From: Sphingomonas sp.
GTDB lineage: Bacteria; Pseudomonadota; Alphaproteobacteria; Sphingomonadales; Sphingomonadaceae
Reading direction: 5' to 3'
DNA: 64,000 bases
NCBI GenBank assembly: GCA_003248865.1
Contig: QFPK01000020.1
Location: 4,060-68,059 of the forward strand
Each line of letters starts with the position of its first letter. Position 1 is the stretch's first letter. Positions 51,031 to 59,554 of the stretch are shown here, one piece after another. Both the position numbers and the translations under genes were made by a program. The notes under the pieces are model-generated. The model was not told the DNA's origin. It searched no databases and saw only the letters and a program-made list of their open reading frames with translations.

Positions 51031-52266
51031 TCAGGCCATCGCGAGCACCAGATTGCGCACCTGCGGATAGACCTGGCTTTCCCATTTGGAGCCCGAGAAG
51101 ATGCCGTAATGGCCGACGCCGGGTTGCAGATGGTGGCGTTTCAGGTGCGGGCGCAGGCTGGTGCAGAGCATATGGGCCGCCGCCGTCTGGCCGACGGAGC
51201 AGATATCGTCACGCTCGCCTTCCACCGTGAGGAGGGCGGTGCGCTGGATGGCGGACGGGTCGACGAGGCGGCCGCGGTGGGTGAGTTCGCCCTTGGCCAG
51301 CAGCGCGCGCTGGAACACGAACTCCACCGTTTCCAGATAATATTCCGCCGACATGTCGAGCACCGCGAAATATTCGTCGTAGAAGTCCTTGATCTTGCAG
51401 GCGGGTTCGTCCTCACCGTCTGCCAGATGCTGGTAGAGCTTGCGGTACTGGGCGAAGTGGCGATCAAGGTTCATCGCCATGAAGGCGGTGAGCTGGAGGA
51501 AGCCCGGATAGACCCGGCGGCCGCGCCCGGCGTAGCGCATCGGCACGCGGGAAATCAGCTTTTCCTCGAACCATTCGATGGGGTTGTCGGTGGCCAGCTG
51601 GTTGACGACGGTGGGGGCGATGCGGGTGTCCACGGGGCCGCCCATCAGCGTCATGGTGCGGGGCTGGGCCGGATCCTTATCCTGCGCCATCACGGCGACG
51701 GCGGCGAAGGCGGGCACGCAGGGCTGGCAAACGGAGAGCAGGTTGCTGCGCGGACCCAGGAACTGCAGGAAGCGGATCACATAATCCACATAATCCTCGA
51801 ACCCGAAGCGGCCGGCGGACATCGGCACGTCGCGGGCGTTCTTCCAGTCGGTGATGTAGACGTCATGATCGATCAGCAGCGTCTGCACGGTGGAACGCAG
51901 CAGGGTGGCGAAATGGCCCGACAGTGGGGCGACCACCAGCATCTTCGGCTGGGGTGCCTCCACGCCTTCCTTCACGAAGTGCAGCAGGTTGCCGAAGGGC
52001 AGATCCAGCACAACCTCTTCCCGGACAGTGGCGAGCGCGTTGCCCGCTTTCACCGGGCGGATGTTGTAGGGCGGTCGATCATGCGTGACCTTCGCGCCCT
52101 GATAGACATCGGCCACCGCGAACAGGCGGCGGGCATAATCCTCATGGGGGGCGTCGCCCAGGAAGGATGAACCCAGCATCGCGTCCCGCCAGGCCAGCAT
52201 CGAGCTGGCCGCAAAGCGCGACGGGGCCATCATATCCGTCCATGCCTGGAATGCGCTGTACAGCAA
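51031..52266 (-). CDS. phaZ: Intracellular polyhydroxyalkanoate depolymerase
   Basis: The likely start is a TTG at 52266 after AGGGGA, giving MLYSAFQAWTDMMAPSRFAA and 411 residues. The nucleophile is the cysteine of the lipase-like box LSVCQPCVPAFAA (about C180), as in intracellular PhaZ enzymes; Asp (EGERDDI) and His (GVGHYGIFSG) complete the triad. It mobilises stored poly(3-hydroxybutyrate)-type granules. The region before it contains TGC-rich repeats at 52328-52361 that might bind a PhaR-type regulator. It diverges from a GST gene. Confidence 0.92.
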   Translation of the reverse strand: MLYSAFQAWTDMMAPSRFAASSMLAWRDAMLGSSFLGDAPHEDYARRLFAVADVYQGAKVTHDRPPYNIRPVKAGNALATVREEVVLDLPFGNLLHFVKEGVEAPQPKMLVVAPLSGHFATLLRSTVQTLLIDHDVYITDWKNARDVPMSAGRFGFEDYVDYVIRFLQFLGPRSNLLSVCQPCVPAFAAVAVMAQDKDPAQPRTMTLMGGPVDTRIAPTVVNQLATDNPIEWFEEKLISRVPMRYAGRGRRVYPGFLQLTAFMAMNLDRHFAQYRKLYQHLADGEDEPACKIKDFYDEYFAVLDMSAEYYLETVEFVFQRALLAKGELTHRGRLVDPSAIQRTALLTVEGERDDICSVGQTAAAHMLCTSLRPHLKRHHLQPGVGHYGIFSGSKWESQVYPQVRNLVLAMA

Positions 52267-52384
52267 AAGTCCCCTTTCAGGTGGGTTCCAAGCGATTCGG
52301 CTTCTCTCGCCGGGGAATATGTGCATAAATTGCTGCGTTGCACCATGCGCAATTATGCAATCGGTGTGGGCAACAGGGGTGGAT

Positions 52385-53038
52385 ATGTCCAAGGCGGAAC
52401 TGACGATCTCCAGCAAGACCTATTCAGCCTGGTCGCTGAGGGGTTTCCTGCTGTGCCGGCTGGCGGGCCTTGATGTGGAACTGGTGGCGGTGCCCAACGA
52501 TGCCAGCAACCGCGCCGAGCTGCTGCTGCTGTCCCCCTCGGTGCTGGTGCCGCGCCTGACCATCGGCAAGCTGAGCGTGTGGGACACGCTGGCGATCGCG
52601 GAAACGCTGAACGAGATGTTCCCCGACGCGCAGATGTTCCCGAAGGAGGCTGCGGCGCGGGCGTTGTGCCGGTCCATCTCCGGCGAGATCCATTCGGGTT
52701 TTTCCAACCTGCGCTCTGCCCTGCCGATGAACCTGAAGGTGCGGCACGAAAGCTTCCCGATCTTTTCCGGCGCCAAGCCCGACATCGAGCGGATCGAGGC
52801 GATCTGGGCGGAGTGCCTGGAGCGGTTCAAGGGCCCGTTCCTGTTTGGCAAAAAGCCGACCGTGGCGGATGCGATGTACGCCCCCGTGACCCAGCGCTTC
52901 CTCACCTATGCCGTGCCGATGCCGGCGGAAATTGTGGCCTATTGCGAAGCGGTGACCGCCTGGGCGCCGATGGTGGAATGGATCGCGGAAGCCAAAGCCG
53001 AGCCGGAAGAGATCGAAGAACTGGATGTGGAGTTCTGA
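52385..53038 (+). CDS. Glutathione S-transferase family protein
   Basis: The product is 217 residues from the ATG at 52385. The thioredoxin-like N-domain begins AELTISSKTYSAWSLRGFLL, where the Ser/Tyr pair is at the usual glutathione-activating position. SPSVLVPRLTIGKLSVWDTLAIAETL carries the cis-Pro (VP) and the glutathione-contacting Asp. The helical C-domain ends FGKKPTVADAMYAPVTQRF, the N-capping box motif. Substrate is unknown. Confidence 0.9.
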   Translation: MSKAELTISSKTYSAWSLRGFLLCRLAGLDVELVAVPNDASNRAELLLLSPSVLVPRLTIGKLSVWDTLAIAETLNEMFPDAQMFPKEAAARALCRSISGEIHSGFSNLRSALPMNLKVRHESFPIFSGAKPDIERIEAIWAECLERFKGPFLFGKKPTVADAMYAPVTQRFLTYAVPMPAEIVAYCEAVTAWAPMVEWIAEAKAEPEEIEELDVEF

Positions 53039-53104
53039 TCCGGAATTTCCGATTTCGGTTATGGCGGTGTTTGTCCCCAAATGCACTGATAGACAGAAAA
53101 TCTG

Positions 53105-53212
53105 AATTGCGCCGCAGGCAATTGGATATCTTCACGCACGCTTAGGCCGGAGGAGAAGGCGCGACGAGAATTTCGTGGGTGCAGGGACATCATGTCCCTG
53201 CCCGCCGGAGGC
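53105..53212. repeat. Intergenic repeats (types B and A)
   Basis: Type B (AATTGCGCCGCAGGCAATT, 53105-53123) is followed by type A at 53175-53212 with CAGGGACATCATGTCCCTG, the C/G-compensated version of the stem. They lie between the convergent GST and sirtuin genes. Confidence 0.88.
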
Positions 53213-53228
53213 AAAAAAACATTGTGCC

Positions 53229-53930
53229 CTAACCCAGCAACTCCGCCACCAGCCGCAGCACCAGAACCCCCGCCCGGCCCAGCCGGCTTTCATGGAACCG
53301 GTTGCTGGTCATGGACGCGTCCAGGTTCAGTTCCAGGCAGCGAGCCCCGGCGTGACGGGCGAGATCGACGAAACCGGCTGCCGGATAGACGTTGCCCGAG
53401 GTTCCGATGGAGATGAACAGGTCGCAGCCCATGAGGGCGTCTTCGATGGTCTCCATATGATAGGGCATTTCGCCGAACCAGACGATGTCGGGCCGCATAT
53501 GGCCGCTCAGCGTGCAGGCCGGGCAGGCCGGGCTGTCGAGCAGCGGGCCCTCCCATGGATGGCGGCGGTCGCAGGCGGTGCACCAGGCGGATTTCAGCTC
53601 GCCATGCATGTGCAGCATGCGGGTCGATCCGGCGCGGTCGTGCAGATCGTCCACATTTTGGGTCACCAGCAGCAGCTCGCCCGGCCATTCCGCATCCAGC
53701 CGCGCAAGGGCGAGGTGCGCGGCGTTGGGCTGCACCGTGGCAAGCGCGGCACGGCGGGCATCATAGAAGCGCTGCACCAGCACGGGGTCGCGCCGGAACG
53801 CCTGCGGGGTCGCCACATCCTCGACCCGATGACCCTCCCACAGGCCGTCCGGCCCGCGGAAGGTTGGCACCCCGGATTCGGCCGAGATCCCGGCGCCGGT
53901 CAGGATGACGATGCTGCGAAATTCAGCCAT
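53229..53930 (-). CDS. cobB: NAD-dependent protein deacylase, SIR2 family
   Basis: The product is 233 residues from the ATG at 53930 (MAEFRSIVILTGAGISAESG). It has the NAD-binding GAGIS, PTFRGPDGLW and TQNVDDLHDRAGS motifs, catalytic His in MLHMHGEL, and two CxxC zinc pairs (CTAC, CPAC). The FYDARR segment provides the Tyr and Arg that mark class III sirtuins able to remove succinyl and malonyl groups as well as acetyl. It lies downstream of the CdiI-like gene by 51 bp. Confidence 0.93.
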   Translation of the reverse strand: MAEFRSIVILTGAGISAESGVPTFRGPDGLWEGHRVEDVATPQAFRRDPVLVQRFYDARRAALATVQPNAAHLALARLDAEWPGELLLVTQNVDDLHDRAGSTRMLHMHGELKSAWCTACDRRHPWEGPLLDSPACPACTLSGHMRPDIVWFGEMPYHMETIEDALMGCDLFISIGTSGNVYPAAGFVDLARHAGARCLELNLDASMTSNRFHESRLGRAGVLVLRLVAELLG

Positions 53931-53981
53931 CAACACGCCGCCGAGAGAGAATATGCACAAACAAACGTCAGCACGGTGGGT

Positions 53982-54338
53982 TCAGCTTTTGTCACGGCTG
54001 GTCTCGGCACGAACGCTCTCGATCAGAACATCGTAAATCCTGTTCATGAAATTCTTGGCGTCAATCGGGCGGCTAAAATAGATGTCGATCGCAAAGCTGT
54101 CGTCCAGCGCCAGTCGAATATCCTCCACAGCGCCTTCCGACATATTCCAGTCCCGCCATTCTTTCAGAAGAGATCGCCGGTATTCCAAAGGACCACTTTT
54201 CGTGGTGGCAACGATGGCTTTCTCCAATGAGCCATAGATGACATCATAATCCTGGTTGAAGTGGCATGCCATGAGGTTCGACAGCTTAGGCCATCGCTGC
54301 TCTGCATTCTTGCGTCGTTCCTGCCTATTGCGGGCCAT
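53982..54338 (-). CDS. Orphan CdiI-type contact-dependent inhibition immunity protein
   Basis: The 118-residue protein resembles the CdiI_2 family: WPKLSNLMACHFNQDYDVIYGSLEKAIVA contains the F/HFxQDY...YGS core. The rest is charged and helical. Such proteins bind and neutralise the toxin tip of CdiA. No cdiA, cdiB or toxin fragment is present nearby, so it is an orphan, perhaps guarding against neighbours. Base composition is less GC-rich than both flanking genes, consistent with acquisition. Confidence 0.65.
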   Translation of the reverse strand: MARNRQERRKNAEQRWPKLSNLMACHFNQDYDVIYGSLEKAIVATTKSGPLEYRRSLLKEWRDWNMSEGAVEDIRLALDDSFAIDIYFSRPIDAKNFMNRIYDVLIESVRAETSRDKS

Positions 54339-54345
54339 CGGCGTG

Positions 54346-56358
54346 TCAGTTCACTGGCTTGAAGCCCGCGCCGCTCACGGCCGGCGCTGCCGCAAACGGC
54401 TTGATCCCCAGCGCCGCATAGGCCTGTTCGGGGAAATAGACGGTGCCGTCCTTCACCACCATGGAGATCGCCTTGATCGCCTTGATGTCCGCGACCGGAT
54501 CGCCGGGCAGCAGCATGAAATCCGCCATCTTGCCGGGCTTCACATCGCCGTAATCGGCTCCGCGCTTCAGATGGACGGAGGAGTCCAGCGTGGCGCGCTT
54601 CAGCACCTGCGCGTTGGAGAGGAAGCTGGTGTAGAGTTCCAGCTCGCGATGATACCAGAAGCTGCCGCCCATGTCGGTGCCGGGCACGATCAGCACGCCA
54701 CCGTCGTTCAGCTTCTTCATCACGGCCAGCGTGGTGTCGAAGGCGGCGGAATAGGCGCGGTCATCTTCCGGCGTGGCGATATCCAGCATCGGCTGCTTCA
54801 GGTCGCGCTGAATGCCGATGGGCATGTGCGGAGCCCAGTCGACGGCGCCCGGCGGCAGCTGGCCTTTCCGCCCGCGCGTCGCGGTTTCCATGATGATGAG
54901 GGTGGGATCATGCGCGATGTGCTTCGAGATCATCAGGTTGATGGTCTTCTGCGCGGCCGGGCTGTTGATGTCATAGTCCGCGAAGCGCTTCAGCGCGGTG
55001 ATGCGCAGGAGCGTCCGGGTGTCGTCGCCGGGTTGCAGCACCCAGTTCAGCATCAGCTGGTTGGAGTGGGTGATCTCGTCATACCCGGCTTCGATCATGG
55101 CATCGGTGGTGGTGAAGGCGGGCACATGCCCGGCCACTTGCAGGCCCAGCGCATGGGCTTCCTTCACCATGGCGGGCACCCAGTCCGGGTTGATGCTGGT
55201 GTAGATCTTGATCTGGTGGAACACGCCTGCCTTGGCGGCGTTGCGCACGGCCTGAACCGCGTCTGCCTCGTTGTCGACCACCACGGTCGCCTGTGCGTTT
55301 GTCTTGCTCTTGCCCTCGATGAAGGCGGAGCGGACGACGCGGGGGCCGGCGAGTTCGCCCGATTCGATGCGCCCGACCAGCTTGTCGAGCACGGGATCGT
55401 CATTGCCCATGTCGCGCACGGTGGTGATGCCCGCCACCAGATTCATCAGCGCGTCGGACTGGCCGAGGTGGGCGTGCATTTCGTTGAAGCCTGCCAGGAT
55501 GGTGCCGCCGGCGCCGTTCACCACTGTCTCGCCGGGCCTGGTGACGGCGGGCCCCTCGATCGCCGCGATGCGGTTGCCCTTCACCAGCACGGAGGCCGGC
55601 GCGGAGAGCGCCAGTTTCGCCGGATCGAAGATGCGCACATTGGTGATGCGCAAATTGCCGGCGGGCTTCTTCGCCAGTTCGCGCACCGTGTCTGTCAGGC
55701 GCTTCGTGTCCCATTCGGCGACCATCGCGCGTAGCCGCGCCTCCTCGCCTTCCAGCCCCTGCCGCACCAGAATGAATTCCGGAGTCGCGAAGGCCACCAG
55801 CCGCTTGTTCGAATCGAGGAAGATGGTCTGCCGGTCTAGATCGATGCCGGACAGCGTATAGGCCGTGGTGGAAACTGTCCCCATCTGAACCGGCGCCAGC
55901 GCCTCCAGCTTCAGCTCCCCGCCCGGCAGCGCGGGCAGCTTGCCGCCGGCCTTGTCCAGCGCGCGGGCGTAAAGCCCCAGCGCGAAGGGGCTGGCCCCTT
56001 GCGCGACATAGAGGGAGGGAACGGTCACATCGGCCGAACCGGGGCCGGTGGCGTCCGTCCAGCTGGCCCGCTTGCCGTCCGTCGTGAAGCTTTCGTCGAT
56101 CTTGCTGCCGAAGGTGGTGCTGCCCGTCACTGTCCAGCGGGTCGGCAGCCCGGCCGAATCCACCGTCACGCTTTCGTTGACGGTGGGGCCGCGGCCGTTG
56201 TTCTTGTAATCATAGACGATGCTGGTGGTGCCATTCGCCTCGTCAGCGACCAGCGTGCCCACGGTGCGCCCGCTGAACAGGACCGAATAGCGCTCCTCCG
56301 CGGCAAGCAGCGGAGAGGCGATGGCGAGGGCGGCGACGAAGCCGAGGATATGTTTCAT
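54346..56358 (-). CDS. Secreted amidohydrolase-superfamily enzyme
   Basis: The product is 670 residues from the ATG at 56358 (MKHILGFVAALAIASPLLAA, signal peptide). The N-terminal 240 residues form a beta-rich region with YDYKNNGRGP. The metallo-hydrolase barrel then shows the HxH metal motif in FNEMHAHLGQSD, GITTVRDMGNDD, a HVPAF-type metal His segment and the C-terminal GTDMGGSFWYHRELEL Asp. It ends with the small beta domain (KPGKMADFMLLPGDP). Relatives are imidazolonepropionase-like or dipeptide hydrolases of the periplasm; the substrate is unknown. It diverges from dapB. Confidence 0.87.
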   Translation of the reverse strand: MKHILGFVAALAIASPLLAAEERYSVLFSGRTVGTLVADEANGTTSIVYDYKNNGRGPTVNESVTVDSAGLPTRWTVTGSTTFGSKIDESFTTDGKRASWTDATGPGSADVTVPSLYVAQGASPFALGLYARALDKAGGKLPALPGGELKLEALAPVQMGTVSTTAYTLSGIDLDRQTIFLDSNKRLVAFATPEFILVRQGLEGEEARLRAMVAEWDTKRLTDTVRELAKKPAGNLRITNVRIFDPAKLALSAPASVLVKGNRIAAIEGPAVTRPGETVVNGAGGTILAGFNEMHAHLGQSDALMNLVAGITTVRDMGNDDPVLDKLVGRIESGELAGPRVVRSAFIEGKSKTNAQATVVVDNEADAVQAVRNAAKAGVFHQIKIYTSINPDWVPAMVKEAHALGLQVAGHVPAFTTTDAMIEAGYDEITHSNQLMLNWVLQPGDDTRTLLRITALKRFADYDINSPAAQKTINLMISKHIAHDPTLIIMETATRGRKGQLPPGAVDWAPHMPIGIQRDLKQPMLDIATPEDDRAYSAAFDTTLAVMKKLNDGGVLIVPGTDMGGSFWYHRELELYTSFLSNAQVLKRATLDSSVHLKRGADYGDVKPGKMADFMLLPGDPVADIKAIKAISMVVKDGTVYFPEQAYAALGIKPFAAAPAVSGAGFKPVN

Positions 56359-56468
56359 GGCTTGTCTTTCAGCACGGCGCGGAATCACGGGCAAGCCTTG
56401 CTTCGCACCACATCTGCTTGCCAAGACGAAGCCGTTGCCGCACCTGTGACCCTTCAAGGAGAGGACAG

Positions 56469-57251
56469 ATGATCAGGATCGGCGTGCTGGGTGCCGGCGG
56501 GCGCATGGGCCAGGCCATCATTTCGGAAGTGCAGGCAACGCCGGACAGCTGGCTTGCCGGCGGCGTGGAGCGGCCGGGCCATCCCATGTGCGGCAGCGTG
56601 ATCGGCGACGGGCTGGTGGTGTGCGCCAATGCCGCCCCGGTGGCGCACAAGGCCGATGTGCTGATCGACTTCACCACGCCCGAAGCGCTGGACGAACATC
56701 TGCGCGCCGCCGAAGACGGCAAGGCAGCCATCGTGATCGGCACCACCGGGCTGGAAGCGCGCCACCATGCCGCCATCGATGCCGCCGCGCGCAGCATCCC
56801 GGTGCTGCAGACCGCCAACACCTCGCTGGGCGTCACGCTGCTGGCCGCGCTGGTGGAGCAGGCGACGCGGGCGCTGGATTCCGGCTGGGATGTCGAGATC
56901 AGCGAGCTGCATCACCGCCACAAGGTGGATGCGCCGTCGGGCACCGCGCTGTTCCTGGGCGAAGCCGCCGCGCGCGGCCGAGGCGCCCCGCTGGAGACGC
57001 TGCGCCTGCCCCCCTATGAAACGAACCCCGGCGCGCGGCGGCCCGGCGGAATCGGCTTCGCCTCGCTGAGGGGCGGCACGGCGGCCGGGGACCATCGCGT
57101 GCTGCTGGCAGGCGACGGGGAGCGGATCGAACTGACCCACATCGCCGAAGGCCGGGACATTTTCGCGAAAGGCGCCGTGAAGGCCGCGCGCTGGCTCGCG
57201 GGGCGCAAGCCCGGCCGTTACCGTATGGCGGATATCTTCGGGCTGGGCTGA
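56469..57251 (+). CDS. dapB: 4-hydroxy-tetrahydrodipicolinate reductase
   Basis: The product is 260 residues from the ATG at 56469 after AGGAGAGGA. The Rossmann motif GVLGAGGRMGQ binds NAD(P)H; the C-domain has the substrate-binding ELHHRHKVDAPSGTALFLGE with catalytic His and Lys. It makes tetrahydrodipicolinate in lysine and diaminopimelate synthesis. It ends with RYRMADIFGL, the usual C-terminus. Confidence 0.95.
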   Translation: MIRIGVLGAGGRMGQAIISEVQATPDSWLAGGVERPGHPMCGSVIGDGLVVCANAAPVAHKADVLIDFTTPEALDEHLRAAEDGKAAIVIGTTGLEARHHAAIDAAARSIPVLQTANTSLGVTLLAALVEQATRALDSGWDVEISELHHRHKVDAPSGTALFLGEAAARGRGAPLETLRLPPYETNPGARRPGGIGFASLRGGTAAGDHRVLLAGDGERIELTHIAEGRDIFAKGAVKAARWLAGRKPGRYRMADIFGLG

Positions 57252-57275
57252 AGAAGCCTCGCCTGCGCAGCGGTC

Positions 57276-57503
57276 CTAGATCAGACTTTTGCGCCACTTC
57301 CTGCGGGCCTTGGGTGGGCATTCCGGCGCTGCCACCTTGTCGATCGCAGCGCCGGACCGCAGGGCCGACGTGGAGGTCAGCTGCGTGCCGGTGCTTGCAG
57401 CCGCCGACAGGCGCAGAACGCCGATCAGCGCGAAGCCCAGGATGAAGCCGACAACCACAGCGCGCAGCACCTGCGAGCCTCCTCCCCCAAGCGGCTGCAT
57501 CAT
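57276..57503 (-). CDS. Possible small single-helix membrane protein
   Basis: A 75-residue frame from an ATG pair at 57503/57500 encodes MMQPLGGGGSQVLRAVVVGF, a membrane helix (VLRAVVVGFILGFALIGVLRL), a Ser/Thr/Ala-rich middle and a very basic end (KARRKWRKSLI). No strong ribosome-binding site is visible. The 459-bp gap between dapB and infA holds nothing else recognisable, and the helix is a plausible real protein, but the case is weak. Confidence 0.3.
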   Translation of the reverse strand: MMQPLGGGGSQVLRAVVVGFILGFALIGVLRLSAAASTGTQLTSTSALRSGAAIDKVAAPECPPKARRKWRKSLI

Positions 57504-57710
57504 GACAGGCGTGAAGCCTGGGCAGCCGAGAAACAGGTCCGACCCTGTGCGGGCCGCTCTAGCGGACTGCTGAGAACCGGCATTGCACAAATCCGACAAA
57601 AGCTTGTCGGACTTGAATTTCCCCCTGTGTTGAGGCATGGCGCGCGGCGAAATCCATCCGGATGCGTGCCCGGAAAGCCGCACCCCAGCAAAAGGTCTGC
57701 CAATCCGCCC

Positions 57711-57929
57711 ATGGCAAAAGAAGAGCTTCTCGAAATGCGGGGCACCGTTGTCGAACTGCTCCCCAACGCGATGTTCCGGGTGCGGCTTGAGAACGACCAT
57801 GAAATCCTCGGCCATACAGCCGGCAAGATGCGCAAGAACCGGATCCGGGTGCTGACCGGGGACGAAGTGCTCGTCGAGCTGACCCCCTATGATCTGACCA
57901 AGGGCCGCATCACCTACCGGTTCAAGTAA
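57711..57929 (+). CDS. infA: Translation initiation factor IF-1
   Basis: The product is 72 residues, the standard length, starting MAKEELLEMRGTVVELLPNA and ending KGRITYRFK. It is a single OB-fold that blocks the ribosomal A site during initiation. In-frame codons upstream to 57627 are rejected because the family start is at 57711. It begins a tight run of five genes up to tRNA-Phe. Confidence 0.98.
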   Translation: MAKEELLEMRGTVVELLPNAMFRVRLENDHEILGHTAGKMRKNRIRVLTGDEVLVELTPYDLTKGRITYRFK

Positions 57930-57941
57930 AGCGGCAGCGGC

Positions 57942-58976
57942 ATGCCGAACAGTCCGTTCCGCGCACAGGCCCGCTGGCAGGCGGGCTGGTGTCGGGCGCT
58001 TGGCTCCCCCTTCACGGCCGCACTCTGCGACCTCATCGCCGACAGGCTGTCTGCTTCTTCCCCGCTGGGGCGCCGGCTGGACCAGTGGCCGGGCAACATC
58101 CACGACGACGCGCTGACCCTGCGCGTGACAGGCGCGTTGCACGGCCGCGTGCGCAGCGGCAAGGCGCCTGCGCTAGCTGCGCTCTATCCGCCGCACCCGA
58201 TGCCCGATGCAGACCGCCTCTGGGCCGGCCTGGAGCCGGAGCTGAACCTCAGCCTGATCGGGCCCTGGCTGGACCTTCCGCCGCAGACCAACGAAGTTGC
58301 CCGCTCGTCCACGCTGATGCCGGGCTTCATGACGATCGCGGCCGAAACCGGGCTGCCGCTGGCGCTGTTCGAGCTGGGCTGCAGCGGCGGCCTCAACCTG
58401 CTTCCGGATCGCTATGCCTATCGGCTGGGGACACTTTCGGCCGGCGATCCCGACAGCCTGTTGCAGCTGACGCCGGACTGGATGGGGCCGAACCCGCCAA
58501 ATGCGGATGTCGTCATCTTCTCCCGGCTGGGGGTGGACCTCAGCCCCCCCAACCTCGCCGACCCCGCCGAACGGGCGCGGATGCTGGCCTATGTCTGGGC
58601 AGACCAGACGGACCGGCTGGAGCGGATGGCGCTCGCCATGGCGATCGCCGCCGAAGACATGCCCGAAATCGTGACCGGTGATGCCGCGGATTTCGTCGAA
58701 GCCCATGTGAAGCCCTGCGACGGCGTCGTCACCACGGTGTTCCACTCGATTGCGATGCAATATTTCCCTGAGTCCGCAAAGGCCCGGATCCAGCGGCATT
58801 TGGCGCGCATGGGTGCGCAGGCGACGGCGGCTGCCCCGCTTGCCTGGCTCCGGCTCGAGCAGGAAAATCCCGGCGCCGGAGAGCCACCCACGCTGCGGCT
58901 GACATTGTGGCCCGGCGGCGAAGACCGGCTGCTGGCACGCGCGCACCCCCATGGCCAGATCGTGTCGTGGATCTGA
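57942..58976 (+). CDS. DUF2332 family protein
   Basis: The 344-residue protein has the DUF2332 pattern: NEVARSSTLMPGFMTIA, then FELGCSGGLNLLPDRYAY, which looks like a methyltransferase glycine-rich loop, and VVTTVFHSIAMQYFP near residue 265, followed by a C-terminal PHGQIVSWI. Structures of this family have a Rossmann-like fold; activity is unproven. It starts 12 bp after infA and its stop overlaps the maf start (TGATG). Confidence 0.88.
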   Translation: MPNSPFRAQARWQAGWCRALGSPFTAALCDLIADRLSASSPLGRRLDQWPGNIHDDALTLRVTGALHGRVRSGKAPALAALYPPHPMPDADRLWAGLEPELNLSLIGPWLDLPPQTNEVARSSTLMPGFMTIAAETGLPLALFELGCSGGLNLLPDRYAYRLGTLSAGDPDSLLQLTPDWMGPNPPNADVVIFSRLGVDLSPPNLADPAERARMLAYVWADQTDRLERMALAMAIAAEDMPEIVTGDAADFVEAHVKPCDGVVTTVFHSIAMQYFPESAKARIQRHLARMGAQATAAAPLAWLRLEQENPGAGEPPTLRLTLWPGGEDRLLARAHPHGQIVSWI

Positions 58977-59554
58977 TGCAACGCCCCCGCTTCATCCTCG
59001 CATCCGCGTCACCCCGGCGGCAGGAGCTTCTGGCCCGGATCGGGCTGCTGCCCGACGCCGTGGATCCCGCCGACATCGACGAAACGCCGCGGAAAGGCGA
59101 GCGCCCCGAACCGCATGTGGCGCGACTCGCGGCGGAAAAGGCCGCCGTCGTGGCCGCCCGCCATTCGGGCGCCGTGGTGCTCGCAGCAGACACGCTGGTC
59201 GCGGCGGGCCTGCGCATCCTGCCCAAAGCTGAAGACGAAACGACTGCGCGCCAATGCCTCACCCTGCTCTCCGGCCGCCGCCACCGGGTGCTGACCGCAG
59301 TGACGCTGATCGACGCAGCAGGCGTGGCCCGACACCGGCTCAACCGCTCGACCGTCCGCGTCGCCCGGCTGAGCGATGCCGATGTCGAGGCCTATATCCG
59401 GAGCGGCGAGTGGCTGGGCAAGGCCGGCGGCTATGCCATCCAGGGCCGGTTTGAGGCCCATGTGCAATGGATGGAGGGCAGCTTCTCGGGCATCATGGGC
59501 CTTCCGCTCGCGGATGCGCGTGCCATGCTGGCGACGGCAGGCCTCCATGGCTGA
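58976..59554 (+). CDS. maf: Maf/YceF family nucleotide pyrophosphatase
   Basis: The product is 192 residues from the ATG at 58976, which overlaps the previous stop. It begins MQRPRFILASASPRRQELLA, the substrate-binding SxxR(R) loop, has AADTLVAAG where the family normally reads ADTVV, and ends with YAIQGRFEAHVQWMEGSFSGIMGLPL. Maf proteins hydrolyse modified or canonical NTPs and are linked to septum control. The last 8 bases overlap the RNase gene. Confidence 0.93.
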   Translation: MQRPRFILASASPRRQELLARIGLLPDAVDPADIDETPRKGERPEPHVARLAAEKAAVVAARHSGAVVLAADTLVAAGLRILPKAEDETTARQCLTLLSGRRHRVLTAVTLIDAAGVARHRLNRSTVRVARLSDADVEAYIRSGEWLGKAGGYAIQGRFEAHVQWMEGSFSGIMGLPLADARAMLATAGLHG

